DNA from: Streptomyces sp. NBC_01304
Lineage (GTDB): Bacteria; Actinomycetota; Actinomycetes; Streptomycetales; Streptomycetaceae
DNA: 64,000 bases
Assembly: GCF_035975855.1 (NCBI RefSeq)
Contig: NZ_CP109055.1
Span: forward strand, 1,798,001 to 1,862,000
Direction of reading: 5' to 3'
The notes beneath the pieces are model-generated. The model did no database searches and had not been told where the DNA came from. It saw only the letters and a list, made by a program, of their open reading frames with translations. Positions 25,719-35,554 of the stretch are shown here, piece after piece (position 1 is the stretch's first letter; each line of letters begins with the position of its first letter). The translations under genes and the position numbers were made by a program.

Positions 25719-26573
25719 GTGAGTGACAACCAGTTGGGAGCCTTCCTGCGCGCCCGCCGCGAAGGGCTGGCGCCGGCCGAAGTGGGCCTGCCGCCCGGCA
25801 GTCGACGCCGCACGCCGGGGCTGCGCCGCTCCGAGCTCGCTCTGCTCGCCGGCATCAGCGTGGAGTATCTGGCCCGCCTGGAACAGGGCCGCGACCGCCG
25901 TCCGTCCGCCCAGGTGATGGCCGCGCTCAGCGACGCGCTGCGGCTCGGCCTGGACGACCGGGTGCATCTGCGGCACCTGATGAAGTCGGCCGAGGGCCAC
26001 TTCCTGTGCACGGTCGCACCGACGCCCACGCGGGAGGTGCGGCCCACGGTGCGGGCGCTGCTCGACCGCCTGGAGCCGACGCCCGCGGTGGTGGTCAACT
26101 GGCTCGGCGAGGCGGTCGCCCACACCCGCGGATACGAGCGGCTGGCCGGGCCCCTGGGCGCGCTCGACGGATCGCCGCCGAGCCTGATCCGCTACGTACT
26201 GACCGACCCGCGGGCCCGCGAGGCATATCCCGACTGGGAGCTGGTGGCCGACGAACAGGTCGCCTCGATCCCCTTCGGCCTCGGCCAGGAGGACCCCAAC
26301 CTGGCCAACCTCGCCGAGGAGCTGACGATCACCGCCGGGGCGGCCTTCACGGACCGGCTCGCTTCCGCCAGGCGGGTGCCGGTGCGGTCGGGAGCGGAGC
26401 GCTTGGTCCACCCCGAGGTGGGGGAACTCCGCCTCTCCTACGAGGTGCTCGAACTCCCGGAGTCGGACGGGCAGCGGTTGCGGGTACTGCTGCCCGCGGA
26501 CGAGGCGACGTCCGCGGCCCTGGACCGGTTGAACGGGCGCAGGCCGGGGACGTTGCGCGCGGTGGGCAGTTGA
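25719..26573 (+). CDS. XRE family regulator with MmyB-type ligand domain
   Basis: A 284-residue regulator. The N-terminal helix-turn-helix (about residues 5-75) shows GSRRRTPGLRRSELALLAGI and VEYLARLEQGRDRRPS, the classic XRE/MmyB pattern. The remaining 190 residues form a MmyB-like PAS-type domain (PAVVVNWLGEAVAHTRGYERL, split here as PAVVVNWLG and AHTRGYERL), thought to bind fatty acids or similar ligands. It is divergent from the YceI gene, about 100 bp apart, so YceI is the likely target. Transcription appears leaderless. Confidence 0.9.
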   Translation: MSDNQLGAFLRARREGLAPAEVGLPPGSRRRTPGLRRSELALLAGISVEYLARLEQGRDRRPSAQVMAALSDALRLGLDDRVHLRHLMKSAEGHFLCTVAPTPTREVRPTVRALLDRLEPTPAVVVNWLGEAVAHTRGYERLAGPLGALDGSPPSLIRYVLTDPRAREAYPDWELVADEQVASIPFGLGQEDPNLANLAEELTITAGAAFTDRLASARRVPVRSGAERLVHPEVGELRLSYEVLELPESDGQRLRVLLPADEATSAALDRLNGRRPGTLRAVGS

Positions 26574-26588
26574 GGCGGGCGGCGCGCC

Positions 26589-26999
26589 TCAGCGTGCGGC
26601 GCGGGCGCGGGTGGTGCGGCGCAGACCGATCAGTTCGGACACGGACTCCAGCCAGCGGGCGGTGACGTCGTCGCCCTCGACCGGACGGGCGACCGTGGCG
26701 GCCGACTCCAGCCAGCCGCGCACGAGGTCCGCGGCCTCCTGGCCCGGGAGCAGCTCGGGAAGCCGGGCCGTGTAGCGCACACCGCCGCTGCGGACGACCT
26801 TGGCGAGGAAGGCGATCGAGCGGGGCTGGACGCCGAGTCGGTCGAGGACCACGGCGGCACCTATCGCGCCGTCGCCGAACAGGACAGTGCGGTGCGGGCC
26901 TTCGGCGCCCAGGCCGTAGCGCAGGAGCATCGCCGGGTCGATGAGGGCGGATTCGTCGTCCGTCTTGGTGGGCTTGGTGGGGCGTGGCGTGGCATTCAT
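26589..26999 (-). CDS. Protein of unknown function, last gene of the type VII-like cassette
   Basis: A 136-residue soluble protein I do not recognise. It has a Lys/Thr/Pro-rich N-terminus and a compact region from about residue 20 (IDPAMLLRYGLGAEG, TVLFGDGAIGAAVVLDRLG). ATG 26999 was chosen because TGAGGTCCAC precedes it; ATG 27020 is also in frame but starts before the stop of the previous gene is cleared. It follows the chagasin-like gene by 17 nt, so it is probably the fifth gene of that operon. A role as chaperone or second immunity protein is only a guess. Confidence 0.6.
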   Translation of the reverse strand: MNATPRPTKPTKTDDESALIDPAMLLRYGLGAEGPHRTVLFGDGAIGAAVVLDRLGVQPRSIAFLAKVVRSGGVRYTARLPELLPGQEAADLVRGWLESAATVARPVEGDDVTARWLESVSELIGLRRTTRARAAR

Positions 27000-27016
27000 G
27001 TGGACCTCAGTGACGG

Positions 27017-27493
27017 TCATCCGACGGTGACGGTGAAGACGTAGTACTCGCGGTCGTGCTCGCCCGGCTTCCCGGTGACGACGGGGAAGGGCGACTCGCC
27101 CGGTGAGGGCGTCGGCGCAGGGGCACCCAACTTGGTACTGCACTTGCCGAGTTGGCAGTGCAGCATCTTGATCTTCGCTGTGCCCGGCTCGCCCGCCTTG
27201 AAGGTGAAGGACTGGGTTCCGCCCCCTCCGCCGTCATTGCCTCCGCCGTCCCCCCAATCCTCGTCCAGGCTCTGGAGCTTGACGACGTCCTTGTCGGCGC
27301 GGGGCTCTGCCACGAACCAGTTCTCGCCCAGAGAGGGGCTGGCCGGGAGGGACAAGACGAACTCGTCGCCCGCGTCCACCTCGATGGACTGCTCATCGAC
27401 CCCGTACGTCGTGGGTCCGAACAGCCCACAGCCCGACAAGGCCGTCAGTGCCACCAGGGACAGGACGAGGGAGAGGGCGGAACGAAGGCGCAT
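27017..27493 (-). CDS. Chagasin-like (I42) cysteine peptidase inhibitor lipoprotein
   Basis: A 158-residue predicted lipoprotein. The signal peptide ends in the lipobox ALSGC with lipidated Cys22. The mature part has the immunoglobulin-like chagasin pattern: VDAGDEFVLSLPASPSLGENW (split: DEFVLSLP, SPSLGENW), where SPSLGENW matches the NPTTGYxW loop that enters papain-type active sites. A Gly-rich loop DGGGNDGGGGG and TFKAGEPGTAKI correspond to the second loop and strand. The third RPW loop is not obvious. Start ATG 27493 follows GAGG; GTG 27517 would overlap the upstream stop. It sits directly behind a cysteine peptidase gene, so peptidase inhibition or immunity is the likely job. Confidence 0.75.
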   Translation of the reverse strand: MRLRSALSLVLSLVALTALSGCGLFGPTTYGVDEQSIEVDAGDEFVLSLPASPSLGENWFVAEPRADKDVVKLQSLDEDWGDGGGNDGGGGGTQSFTFKAGEPGTAKIKMLHCQLGKCSTKLGAPAPTPSPGESPFPVVTGKPGEHDREYYVFTVTVG

Positions 27494-27513
27494 GGGGGAC
27501 CTCGGGCTTGTGT

Positions 27514-28416
27514 TCACTCGGCGGGCACGTGCACGGCGTAGGCGTCGGACAGGCTGCCGCGCGAGGCCTTGCCCATGTTGCCGTTGACGAAGTCGTCCTC
27601 GCTGACCCACGTGGTGGTGCCCCAGGGGTTGTAGATCTGGAGCATGTCGCCCTCCTGGCCGACGATCATCATGGAGTGACCGACGCGGTCGCCGTCCTCC
27701 TTCCCCTCGACACCGATCGGCACCGGCTTGCCCTCGGCCACGGCCTTCTCGATGTCGGGCAGCGCATCGCGGCGCTCGTCGGCGCTGCGAACCTCCTGGA
27801 GCTCGTACTCGCTGCCGGTGTGCGGGCTGATCTCCTTGTTGGAGATCGTGGTCTTGCCGTCGTTGTCCATGCCGTCAGGGGTGCTGCCGAAGGGGAAGTC
27901 GTACTCGTTGTCGCCGTCGCCCTCCTCGTGCAGCCGCAGTTGCTCGTCGTGCAGCCGACTGCGGAAGGCCGCGTCGTCGCTCTCCTGGCCGGACGGGCCG
28001 CCGGTGAGTTCGAGGGCGTAGACCGGATCGACCATGGCACGGCCCGTGACGACGGTCGACGGGACGCAGGTGTTGCCCTCCTGCGACCAGTTCTCGCCGT
28101 AGAACATCTGCTCGTCCGTGTTCTTGGCGCGGCCGTCATCGGCCAGGCCCTCGTCCTTCATGCTGTCGCCCGCCGTGGTCACCGGAGTCAAGTGCTCCTG
28201 CAACCAGTACTGATCCTTGCCGTGGATCTTTTCCCGGAACTCCCCGACCTCCTTGACGTCGTACCCGGCCGCCAAGGCCTTCATCAAGTACGCGCGTTCC
28301 TGCGGGGACTTGGACTCTGCGAGCATCCTCTCGAACTTCGCCTCGTCGGCGGCGCTCAACTTCTCCATGGCCCGCCCGGACCGCTCCAGGTCGTTCGCGG
28401 TGAGCAGCTCGTTCAT
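27514..28416 (-). CDS. Putative papain/C39-like cysteine peptidase, type VII-type effector candidate
   Basis: A 300-residue protein with no signal peptide. Residues 1-70 are helical. A papain-fold active site can be read: Gln112 in WSQEGNTC, nucleophile Cys117, His247 in RVGHSMMIVG and Asn263 in IYNPWG, with spacing like C39/papain-like peptidases. Between Cys and His lies an acidic insertion of about 60 residues. Its ATG overlaps the stop of the upstream WxG gene (ATGA), and a chagasin-like inhibitor gene follows. Family membership is inferred from the motif order only. Secretion through a type VII system is inferred from the neighbours. Confidence 0.65.
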   Translation of the reverse strand: MNELLTANDLERSGRAMEKLSAADEAKFERMLAESKSPQERAYLMKALAAGYDVKEVGEFREKIHGKDQYWLQEHLTPVTTAGDSMKDEGLADDGRAKNTDEQMFYGENWSQEGNTCVPSTVVTGRAMVDPVYALELTGGPSGQESDDAAFRSRLHDEQLRLHEEGDGDNEYDFPFGSTPDGMDNDGKTTISNKEISPHTGSEYELQEVRSADERRDALPDIEKAVAEGKPVPIGVEGKEDGDRVGHSMMIVGQEGDMLQIYNPWGTTTWVSEDDFVNGNMGKASRGSLSDAYAVHVPAE

Positions 28417-29114
28417 CTCGGCCGGCCCTCGGGCCCGGCGATGTCGGCGAGGACCAAGCGGTCGGCGGCGGAGATGTTGTCGGTCTTCATCTTGCCCGCG
28501 CGGGCCTCGGAGGCGAGCTTGTTCAGGTCGCGGGCGGCCGCCCGGGCGGCGTCGTCGGCCTTCTCGGCCGCGGTGTGCATCCGACTGGCGCCCGCGTAGG
28601 CGATGCTGCGGGCCCGCAGCCGTTCCTCCTCCTCGGCGTCCTTCTCCACCATGTCGTCGAACCAGCCGTCCTCGCCGCCGAGCATCGAACGCGCCTCGCG
28701 CATCTGCTCGCGCCCGCCCCGGTCGATGCCCTGTGCCTGGGTGAGGACGTCGGCAAGGTCGAACAGCGCTTTGGCCGCGCCCTTGAAGGCCACCTCCATC
28801 TGCTCGGAGGACCGGCCGGCAGCCATGATCACCTCGGCGGCCTTGGCGCCCGTACTGCCCACCCAGACATCGGGGAGCGTGCTTCCGCCGATCTTCTCGA
28901 TCCGCTCGGTCACGTCCCGTACGGACTGGAGCTGCTTCTGGTACCCCTCGGCCAGGGACTCGAGGGTGCTCGGCGAACCGACCGGCGGGGAGATCTTCAG
29001 GCAGTCGTCGATGTACCCGATGAGAGTGTTCTTGTCCCCGGCATCGAAGATCGCCTCATGGAGCCCGGCGAGCTTCTGTCGGCGGTCGGTGGTGGATTCG
29101 CCTGCGTCGGGCAT
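28413..29114 (-). CDS. WxG-type helical protein, type VII secretion-associated candidate
   Basis: A 233-residue, almost fully helical protein. A WxG motif occurs at Trp84-Val-Gly86 (LPDVWVGSTGAKAAEVI), with about 40 helical residues either side, as in the helix-turn-helix of WXG100 proteins. The C-terminal half (residues 150-210) is an Ala/Glu/Arg/Lys-rich coiled coil. Total length is more than twice that of a WXG100 protein, so it resembles LXG-like or chaperone-fused forms. GGAGG precedes the ATG by 10 nt. Its stop overlaps the peptidase start, indicating coupled translation and probably a physical complex with it. Confidence 0.65.
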   Translation of the reverse strand: MPDAGESTTDRRQKLAGLHEAIFDAGDKNTLIGYIDDCLKISPPVGSPSTLESLAEGYQKQLQSVRDVTERIEKIGGSTLPDVWVGSTGAKAAEVIMAAGRSSEQMEVAFKGAAKALFDLADVLTQAQGIDRGGREQMREARSMLGGEDGWFDDMVEKDAEEEERLRARSIAYAGASRMHTAAEKADDAARAAARDLNKLASEARAGKMKTDNISAADRLVLADIAGPEGRPR

Positions 29115-29212
29115 GGCTGGGTGGCCTCCGGCATGTCGGATCGGAGCGAAGCGGAAAGTGCAGGGGCGCGCGAACAGCGCGCGGCACGGCGGGAGTTGAG
29201 GAGTGCGACGAC

Positions 29213-29938
29213 TCAGTCGAAGTCGGCGAGCCCCGGGGGCCTGCCACCGGGCGTCGGATTGGTCCCCACCGGCGGCGGGCCAAGCGGGGGCGTGTCACCC
29301 GCCGGTGCCGGACCGGACCAGTACGGGCCGTCGTCCTCGGGCAGCAGCCGAGGCGTGTCCCCCGCCGGTGCCGGACCGGACCAGTACGGGCCGTCGCCTT
29401 CCGGCAGCAGTCGAGGCGTATCACCCGCAGGCGTCGGACCCGACCAGACATCGTCACGACCCACCGGAGCCAGCCGCGGCGTGTCCCCCGCCGGGGTCGG
29501 ACCGGACCAGAAGTCGTCACGGCCCACAGGCGCGGAAATGGCCGTGGCTCCGCCGCCGGCAGGAGCGGGCATCGTCCGGTAACCACCGTCCGCCGGGGCC
29601 GAGATGGGCGCGACGTCCGAGGCCCCGGCCGCGCTCATCCCGGCGACGGCCTGATGCTCGGCGCCCTGGTAGTTCGCGCTCGACACCCTGACCTTGTCGG
29701 CCAGTTCATGCAGCGCGGCCTCCAGGGTCTCGGCCTCGGCCTGCCAGCTGGCGGCGAAGTCGTTGTACGCGGGACCCGAGTCCGATCCGCCGAGGGCGTC
29801 CGGCGTGTAGCAGGCCGTGTCCTTGACCGCGGCCGCGACGACACCGACGTCGTCGCCCGCCTTGTCGAGCTTGTCGGCCTCGGCGGCCATGCCGCCCTTC
29901 TGGACGCGATACCCGTCCTGTGCCGCCTGACCAGGCAT
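29213..29938 (-). CDS. EspC-like type VII secretion target with proline-rich repeats
   Basis: A 241-residue protein. Residues 1-100 form a helical hairpin resembling EspC/WXG100-type secretion targets. It contains W65 in DFAASWQAE and ends in NYQGAEH, where Y90-x3-E94 matches the YxxxD/E export motif of type VII systems. Residues 136-219 are four tandem 21-residue units, each with WSGP-x-PAGDTP, followed by a Pro/Gly tail. ATG 29938 has GGGAAG just upstream; a longer reading adds 34 unrelated residues. It is the first gene of the cassette, behind a clear promoter. No ESX membrane or ATPase genes are in this window. Confidence 0.72.
   Translation of the reverse strand: MPGQAAQDGYRVQKGGMAAEADKLDKAGDDVGVVAAAVKDTACYTPDALGGSDSGPAYNDFAASWQAEAETLEAALHELADKVRVSSANYQGAEHQAVAGMSAAGASDVAPISAPADGGYRTMPAPAGGGATAISAPVGRDDFWSGPTPAGDTPRLAPVGRDDVWSGPTPAGDTPRLLPEGDGPYWSGPAPAGDTPRLLPEDDGPYWSGPAPAGDTPPLGPPPVGTNPTPGGRPPGLADFD
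29282..29533 (-). repeat. Four 63-bp tandem repeats inside the EspC-like gene
   Basis: 252 bp made of four 63-bp units encoding 21 residues each. The units read roughly APVGRDDFWSGPTPAGDTPRL and PEGDGPYWSGPAPAGDTPRL. The first two are nearly identical to each other, as are the last two, suggesting stepwise duplication. Every unit keeps the central Trp and the PAGDTP motif. Confidence 0.9.
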
Positions 29939-29976
29939 GACTTCCCACTTCCCCCGTACAGCAATGATCTTGGAGG

Positions 29977-30006
29977 AAGCTACAGAGGGCGGCGGCAGGT
30001 TCACAA
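29977..30006 (-). promoter_or_regulatory. Promoter of the type VII-like cassette
   Basis: TTGTGA (minus strand, 30001-30006) and TAGCTT (29977-29982) are separated by 18 nt and lie about 40 nt upstream of the EspC-like start, with a good ribosome site between. This fits a housekeeping-type sigma promoter. Confidence 0.6.
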
Positions 30007-30043
30007 CCCCCACCACCGCCCTCTCACAGCTCTCACACAACCC

Positions 30044-30789
30044 TCAGCGTCGGGACACCTTTCGCGTCGCCCGCAGCCACTCCTTGTTCATGGCCGCAAT
30101 GGACGGCAGCGGAATCCCCTTGGGACAAGCGGTGGCGCACTCCCCGGTGAGCGTGCACCCGCCGAACCCCTCCGCGTCCATCTGCCCCACCATGTCGAGC
30201 ACCCGCGTCTCCCGCTCGGGCGCCCCCTGCGGCAGCACATTCAAATGGTTGACCTTCGCCGACGTGAAGAGCATCGCCGAACCGTTCGGACAGGCCGCCA
30301 CACACGCCCCGCACCCGATGCACTCCGCATGCTCGAACGCGGAGTCCGCGTCCGGCTTGGGCACGGGCGTGGCATGCGCCTCGGGCGCGGACCCGGTGGG
30401 CGCGCTGACATACCCACCCGCCTGGATGATCCGGTCGAAGGACGAACGGTCGACGACCAGGTCCTTGATGACGGGGAAGGCCGCCGCCCGCCACGGTTCG
30501 ATGTCGATGGTGTCGCCGTCCTCGAAGGACCGCATGTGGAGCTGGCAGGTCGTGGTCCGCTCCGGCCCGTGGGCGTCGCCGTTGATGACGAGCGAGCAGG
30601 CCCCGCAGATCCCTTCGCGGCAGTCGTGGTCGAAGGCGACCGGGTCCTCACCCTTCACGATCAGCTCTTCGTTGAGCGTGTCGAGCATCTCCAGGAACGA
30701 CATGTCCTGGGAGATTCCGTCCACTTCGTACGTGGACATCGCTCCGTCGGCATCGGCGGACCGCTGCCGCCAGACGCGCAGGTTGAGCT

Positions 30790-30793
<4 letters not shown>
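30044..30793 (-). CDS. sdhB: Succinate dehydrogenase iron-sulfur subunit SdhB
   Basis: A 249-residue iron-sulfur subunit that passes electrons from the flavoprotein to the membrane anchor. The [2Fe-2S] cysteines are in [11 protein letters not shown] and the later TTTC. The [4Fe-4S] and [3Fe-4S] sites are in [14 protein letters not shown] and [15 protein letters not shown] Pro/Ala-rich insertion (about residues 135-150) is typical for actinobacterial forms. The ATG at 30793 overlaps the sdhA stop by 4 nt (ATGA). It is the last gene of the sdhC-sdhA-sdhB operon. Confidence 0.96.
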
Positions 30794-32736
<1,943 letters not shown>

Positions 32737-32737
32737 G

Positions 32738-33454
32738 TCAGCTCACCAATCCGGTCATGACGGCGACGGGTACGGAGACGAAGCCCACGGTCAGCAGCAC
32801 CGCGAGGCCGTTGGCCGTCAGCTTCAGGGCCCGGTCACGGCGGGCGCTTGCGGCGCCGAGGGTCTGGGCCGCGCTCCAGAAGCCGTGCCGGATGTGGAAG
32901 CCGAGGGCGAGCATCGCGGTGATGTAGATGACGTTGCCGTACCAGGTGTGGAAGGTCGCGACGACGTTCTGGTACGCCTCGCCGTGCACACCGTGGTTGT
33001 TGACGGTCAGGGTCGTCAGATCGAGCAGGTGCCACACGAGGAACAGGCCGAGGATGATCCCGCCCCAGCGCATGGTCCGCGTCGCATAGCTCGCGCGCGC
33101 CTTCTTGTGCACGTACTTGCTGGGCCGCGCCTTGATGTCGCGGCGGCTGAGCTGGTACGCGGACACCGCATGCGCGACGACCGCGGCGAGCAGCACCACG
33201 CGGACCAGCCAGAGCGTCCACTCGTAGTGCATGAAGGGCTCGCCGACGACACGCAGCCAGTGGGCGTAGCCGTTGAACTCGTCCGGACCGAAGAAGATCT
33301 TCAGATTGCCCATCATGTGAACGACCAGGTACAGCAGCATGATCAGGCCGCTCACGGCCATCACGGTCTTCTTGCCGACGGTCGAGTTCCACAGCGTGTG
33401 CGCCATGGACGGCCGTCGTCCTGTCTGCGGATCCGTCCGCGTCGCCAGAGCCAT
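32738..33454 (-). CDS. sdhC: Succinate dehydrogenase cytochrome b subunit SdhC
   Basis: A 238-residue membrane anchor with five predicted transmembrane helices (starting at [72 protein letters not shown] and a C-terminal one). Histidines within VVHMMG, VVAHAV, VWHLLD and FHIRHG are placed to hold two haems, as in b558-type anchors. ATG 33454 was chosen because TAGCGT sits 7 nt before it, making it leaderless; an in-frame start at 33475 would lie upstream of that box. It heads the sdhCAB operon and is divergent from a LysR gene. Confidence 0.94.
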   Translation of the reverse strand: MALATRTDPQTGRRPSMAHTLWNSTVGKKTVMAVSGLIMLLYLVVHMMGNLKIFFGPDEFNGYAHWLRVVGEPFMHYEWTLWLVRVVLLAAVVAHAVSAYQLSRRDIKARPSKYVHKKARASYATRTMRWGGIILGLFLVWHLLDLTTLTVNNHGVHGEAYQNVVATFHTWYGNVIYITAMLALGFHIRHGFWSAAQTLGAASARRDRALKLTANGLAVLLTVGFVSVPVAVMTGLVS

Positions 33455-33461
33455 GCAACCG

Positions 33462-33492
33462 ACGCTAGAGGCCAAGGTCCCGATTGGTCCAA
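33462..33492 (-). promoter_or_regulatory. Promoter of sdhCAB (leaderless)
   Basis: TTGGAC at 33487-33492 and TAGCGT at 33462-33467 on the minus strand are spaced by 19 nt; the sdhC ATG follows 7 nt after the -10 box. Confidence 0.65.
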
Positions 33493-33511
33493 GACATGAT
33501 CCAGCTCATTT

Positions 33512-33530
33512 CCATAGCCAGAGCCTATGG
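33512..33530. promoter_or_regulatory. LysR-type operator between sdhC and the LysR gene
   Basis: CCATAG-CCAGAGC-CTATGG is a perfect 6-bp dyad containing T-N11-A, the classic LysR-family binding pattern. It covers the -35 region of the LysR gene and lies about 20 bp upstream of the sdhC -35 box, the expected place for autoregulation plus activation of sdh. Confidence 0.6.
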
Positions 33531-33537
33531 AGCCTCG

Positions 33538-33543
33538 TAGGCT
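33538..33543 (+). promoter_or_regulatory. -10 box of leaderless LysR gene
   Basis: TAGGCT lies 7 nt before the ATG at 33551 and no ribosome binding site is present. Confidence 0.5.
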
Positions 33544-33550
33544 GTCGTGT

Positions 33551-34513
33551 ATGCAATTCCAGCAGCTGCAGTACTTCGTGGCGGTCGCCGAGACCCGGCA
33601 CTTCACCCGCGCCGCCGAGCAGGTGCACGTCGCCCAGCCCTCCCTGTCGCAGCAGATCAGGGCCCTCGAACGGGAGCTGGGCACCGAGCTGTTCAGCCGC
33701 GCCCGGGGCAACATCGCGCTCACCGACGCGGGCGAGGCACTGCTGCCGCTGGCCCGCCGGATCCTCGCCGACGCGGACACGGCCCGCCTGGAGGTGCAGG
33801 AGCTGGCGCAGCTGCGGGCGGGGCGGGTGCGGCTCGGTGCGACGCCGAGCCTGTGCACGGGGCTCCTCCCCGAGGTGCTGCGCGCCTTCCACGACCGCTA
33901 TCCGGGGGTCCGGCTCGAGATCGAGGAGGGCGGCTCGCACGATCTCGTACGCGAACTCGCCCGCGGCGCCCTGGACCTGGCGCTCGTCGTGCTGCCGCTG
34001 CCCTCCCCCTCCCCCGCCCTGACGACGGTCGAGCTGCTGCGCGAGGACCTGGTGGTGGTGTCGTCCCCGGACGAGCCGGCGCCGGGCGGCGGCCGCGCCT
34101 CCGTCCGCATCGCCGATCTGCAGGGCGAGCGCCTTGTGATGTTCCGGCACGGCTACGACCTGCGCGAACTCACGGTCGCCGCCTGCCGAGGCGCGGGCTT
34201 CGAGCCGGTGTTCGCGGTGGAGGGCGGCGAGATGGACGCGGTGCTCGGCTTCGTGCGGGCCGGGCTCGGCATCGCCGTGGTGCCGCAGATGGTCGCGGAG
34301 CGGGCGGGCCCGGGGCTCCGCGTCTCGCCGCTGACCCGACCGGGCCTGCACCGCACGATCGCGCTCGCGCACCGCAGCGATGTGGCGCCGCCGCGGGCCG
34401 CACGGGAGCTGCAGTCGATGCTGCTCAAGCCGGTCGCGGGCCCCGCGAAGGGCTCGGGTACAGTGGCCGAATCACGACCCGGACGTACCCGGGCCGCACG
34501 ACCGAGGAGGTGA
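33551..34513 (+). CDS. LysR family transcriptional regulator
   Basis: A 320-residue LysR-type regulator. The N-terminal winged helix is textbook (MQFQQLQYFVAVAETRHFTR, QPSLSQQIRALERELG), and the effector domain follows from about residue 90 (GRVRLGATPSLCTGLLPEVL). The start ATG 33551 gives the standard N-terminus and is leaderless; an in-frame ATG 24 nt upstream would precede the -10 box. The C-terminal 35 residues are Arg/Pro/Gly-rich. It is divergent from sdhCAB and a LysR-type dyad lies between, so control of succinate dehydrogenase is likely. Confidence 0.93.
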   Translation: MQFQQLQYFVAVAETRHFTRAAEQVHVAQPSLSQQIRALERELGTELFSRARGNIALTDAGEALLPLARRILADADTARLEVQELAQLRAGRVRLGATPSLCTGLLPEVLRAFHDRYPGVRLEIEEGGSHDLVRELARGALDLALVVLPLPSPSPALTTVELLREDLVVVSSPDEPAPGGGRASVRIADLQGERLVMFRHGYDLRELTVAACRGAGFEPVFAVEGGEMDAVLGFVRAGLGIAVVPQMVAERAGPGLRVSPLTRPGLHRTIALAHRSDVAPPRAARELQSMLLKPVAGPAKGSGTVAESRPGRTRAARPRR

Positions 34514-34578
34514 GTCCGATCCCCGCTGTTCCCGCGGTATTCCAGCCGGGCGCTCGCCTCTCCCGTCAGTACAGGTGA
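34510..34578 (+). CDS. Possible 22-codon leader ORF
   Basis: GTG at 34510 overlaps the LysR stop (GTGA), follows GAGGAG closely, and opens a 22-codon frame (starting MSPIPAVPAVFQPG) ending at 34578. It lies 51 nt before the PrmC-like gene. It might be a leader peptide or simply chance. There is no recognised homologue, and the call rests only on spacing and the ribosome site. Confidence 0.25.
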   Translation: MSPIPAVPAVFQPGARLSRQYR

Positions 34579-34629
34579 CCTGACCTCCTGACGTCTTCGG
34601 AGCGCCCTTCGCCAGTACGAAAGGCCCCC

Positions 34630-35442
34630 ATGTCGGTCACCCCGTCACCGCTCACCGCTTCTTCGTCCGCGCTCAGCCATGCCGCCCTCACCGTCCGGCT
34701 GCGCGCCGCGGGCTGCGTATTCGCCGAGGACGAGGCGGATCTCCTCCTCGCCACCGCCCGCACGCCCGGGGAACTCGCCGCCATGGCGGAGCGCCGCGCC
34801 CTCGGCCTCCCCCTCGAACACGTCCTGGGCTGGGCGGAGTTCCGCGGCCTGCGCATCGAGGTGGACCCCGGCGTCTTCGTCCCGCGCCGCCGCACCGAGT
34901 TCCTCATCGACCGGGCCACCACCCTCGCCGCCCCGGACGCCGTCGTCGTCGACCTGTGCTGCGGCTCGGGCGCACTGGGCGCGGCCCTGGTCTCCTCGCT
35001 CGGCCGCGCCGAGCTGTACGCGGCCGACCTCGACCCGGCGGCGGTGGCCTGCGCCCGGCGCAATGTGGCGGGGCTCGGCGGCCGGGTCTTCGAGGGCGAC
35101 CTGTACGCCCCGCTGCCCGCGTCGCTGCGCGGGCGGGTCGGCATACTCCTCGCCAACGTTCCGTACGTCCCCACGTCGGAGGTCGCGTTCCTGCCCCCGG
35201 AGGCCCGCGACCACGAGGCTCAACTGGCCCTGGACGGCGGCTCGGACGGCCTCGACGTCCTGCGCCGGGTCACGGCGGAGGCGGCGCACTGGCTGGCACC
35301 GGGCGGCCATCTCCTGTTCGAGACGAGCGAACAGCAGGCGGGGCTCGCGGCGGACATCGTGGCGGGCGACGGCCTCGTACCGCGGATCGAGACCTGCGAG
35401 GACCTCTACGCGACAGTGATCACGGGGACACGCCCCAACTGA
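34630..35442 (+). CDS. PrmC/HemK-like protein N5-glutamine methyltransferase
   Basis: A 270-residue SAM-dependent methyltransferase. PLEHVLGWAEFRGLRI near residue 60 matches the HemK/PrmC entry motif, VVDLCCGSGALGAAL near residue 115 binds SAM, and YAADLDPAAV follows. The usual NPPY catalytic motif appears as ANVPYVP. This variant marks a separate actinobacterial subfamily (TIGR03704-type), so release factors may not be the substrate. The true prmC normally sits beside prfA, which is absent here. The ATG follows a weak AAAGG-type ribosome site. Confidence 0.85.
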   Translation: MSVTPSPLTASSSALSHAALTVRLRAAGCVFAEDEADLLLATARTPGELAAMAERRALGLPLEHVLGWAEFRGLRIEVDPGVFVPRRRTEFLIDRATTLAAPDAVVVDLCCGSGALGAALVSSLGRAELYAADLDPAAVACARRNVAGLGGRVFEGDLYAPLPASLRGRVGILLANVPYVPTSEVAFLPPEARDHEAQLALDGGSDGLDVLRRVTAEAAHWLAPGGHLLFETSEQQAGLAADIVAGDGLVPRIETCEDLYATVITGTRPN

Positions 35443-35465
35443 TCCGGCCCGTCCGGCATCTCTTC

Positions 35466-35537
35466 AGCCCGTCCGGCGTTTGAGGACAATCTTTTGAAGC
35501 CGGCAGCAGCCTTACGGGAAGGGGCGGGGCGGGGAGA
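35466..35537 (+). repeat. Dispersed intergenic repeat, copy 2
   Basis: The inverted partner of the sequence at 3421-3490, sharing the CCGTCCGGCGTTTGAGGAC core, a central AATCTTTTGAAGC region and the terminal GGGAAGGGGCGGGG. Here it lies between the convergent PrmC-like and RmdA-like genes, 24 bp after the former and 17 bp before the latter. Confidence 0.7.
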
Positions 35538-35554
35538 ACAATCCCCCGCCCCAC

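Noticed and set aside
26589..29938. A complete type VII secretion system
   Set aside because: No EccC ATPase, EccB/D/E membrane proteins or mycosin gene is present; only substrate-like genes are seen.
34630..35442. Housekeeping PrmC
   Set aside because: The motif is NVPY rather than NPPY and prfA is not adjacent, so it belongs to a separate subfamily.
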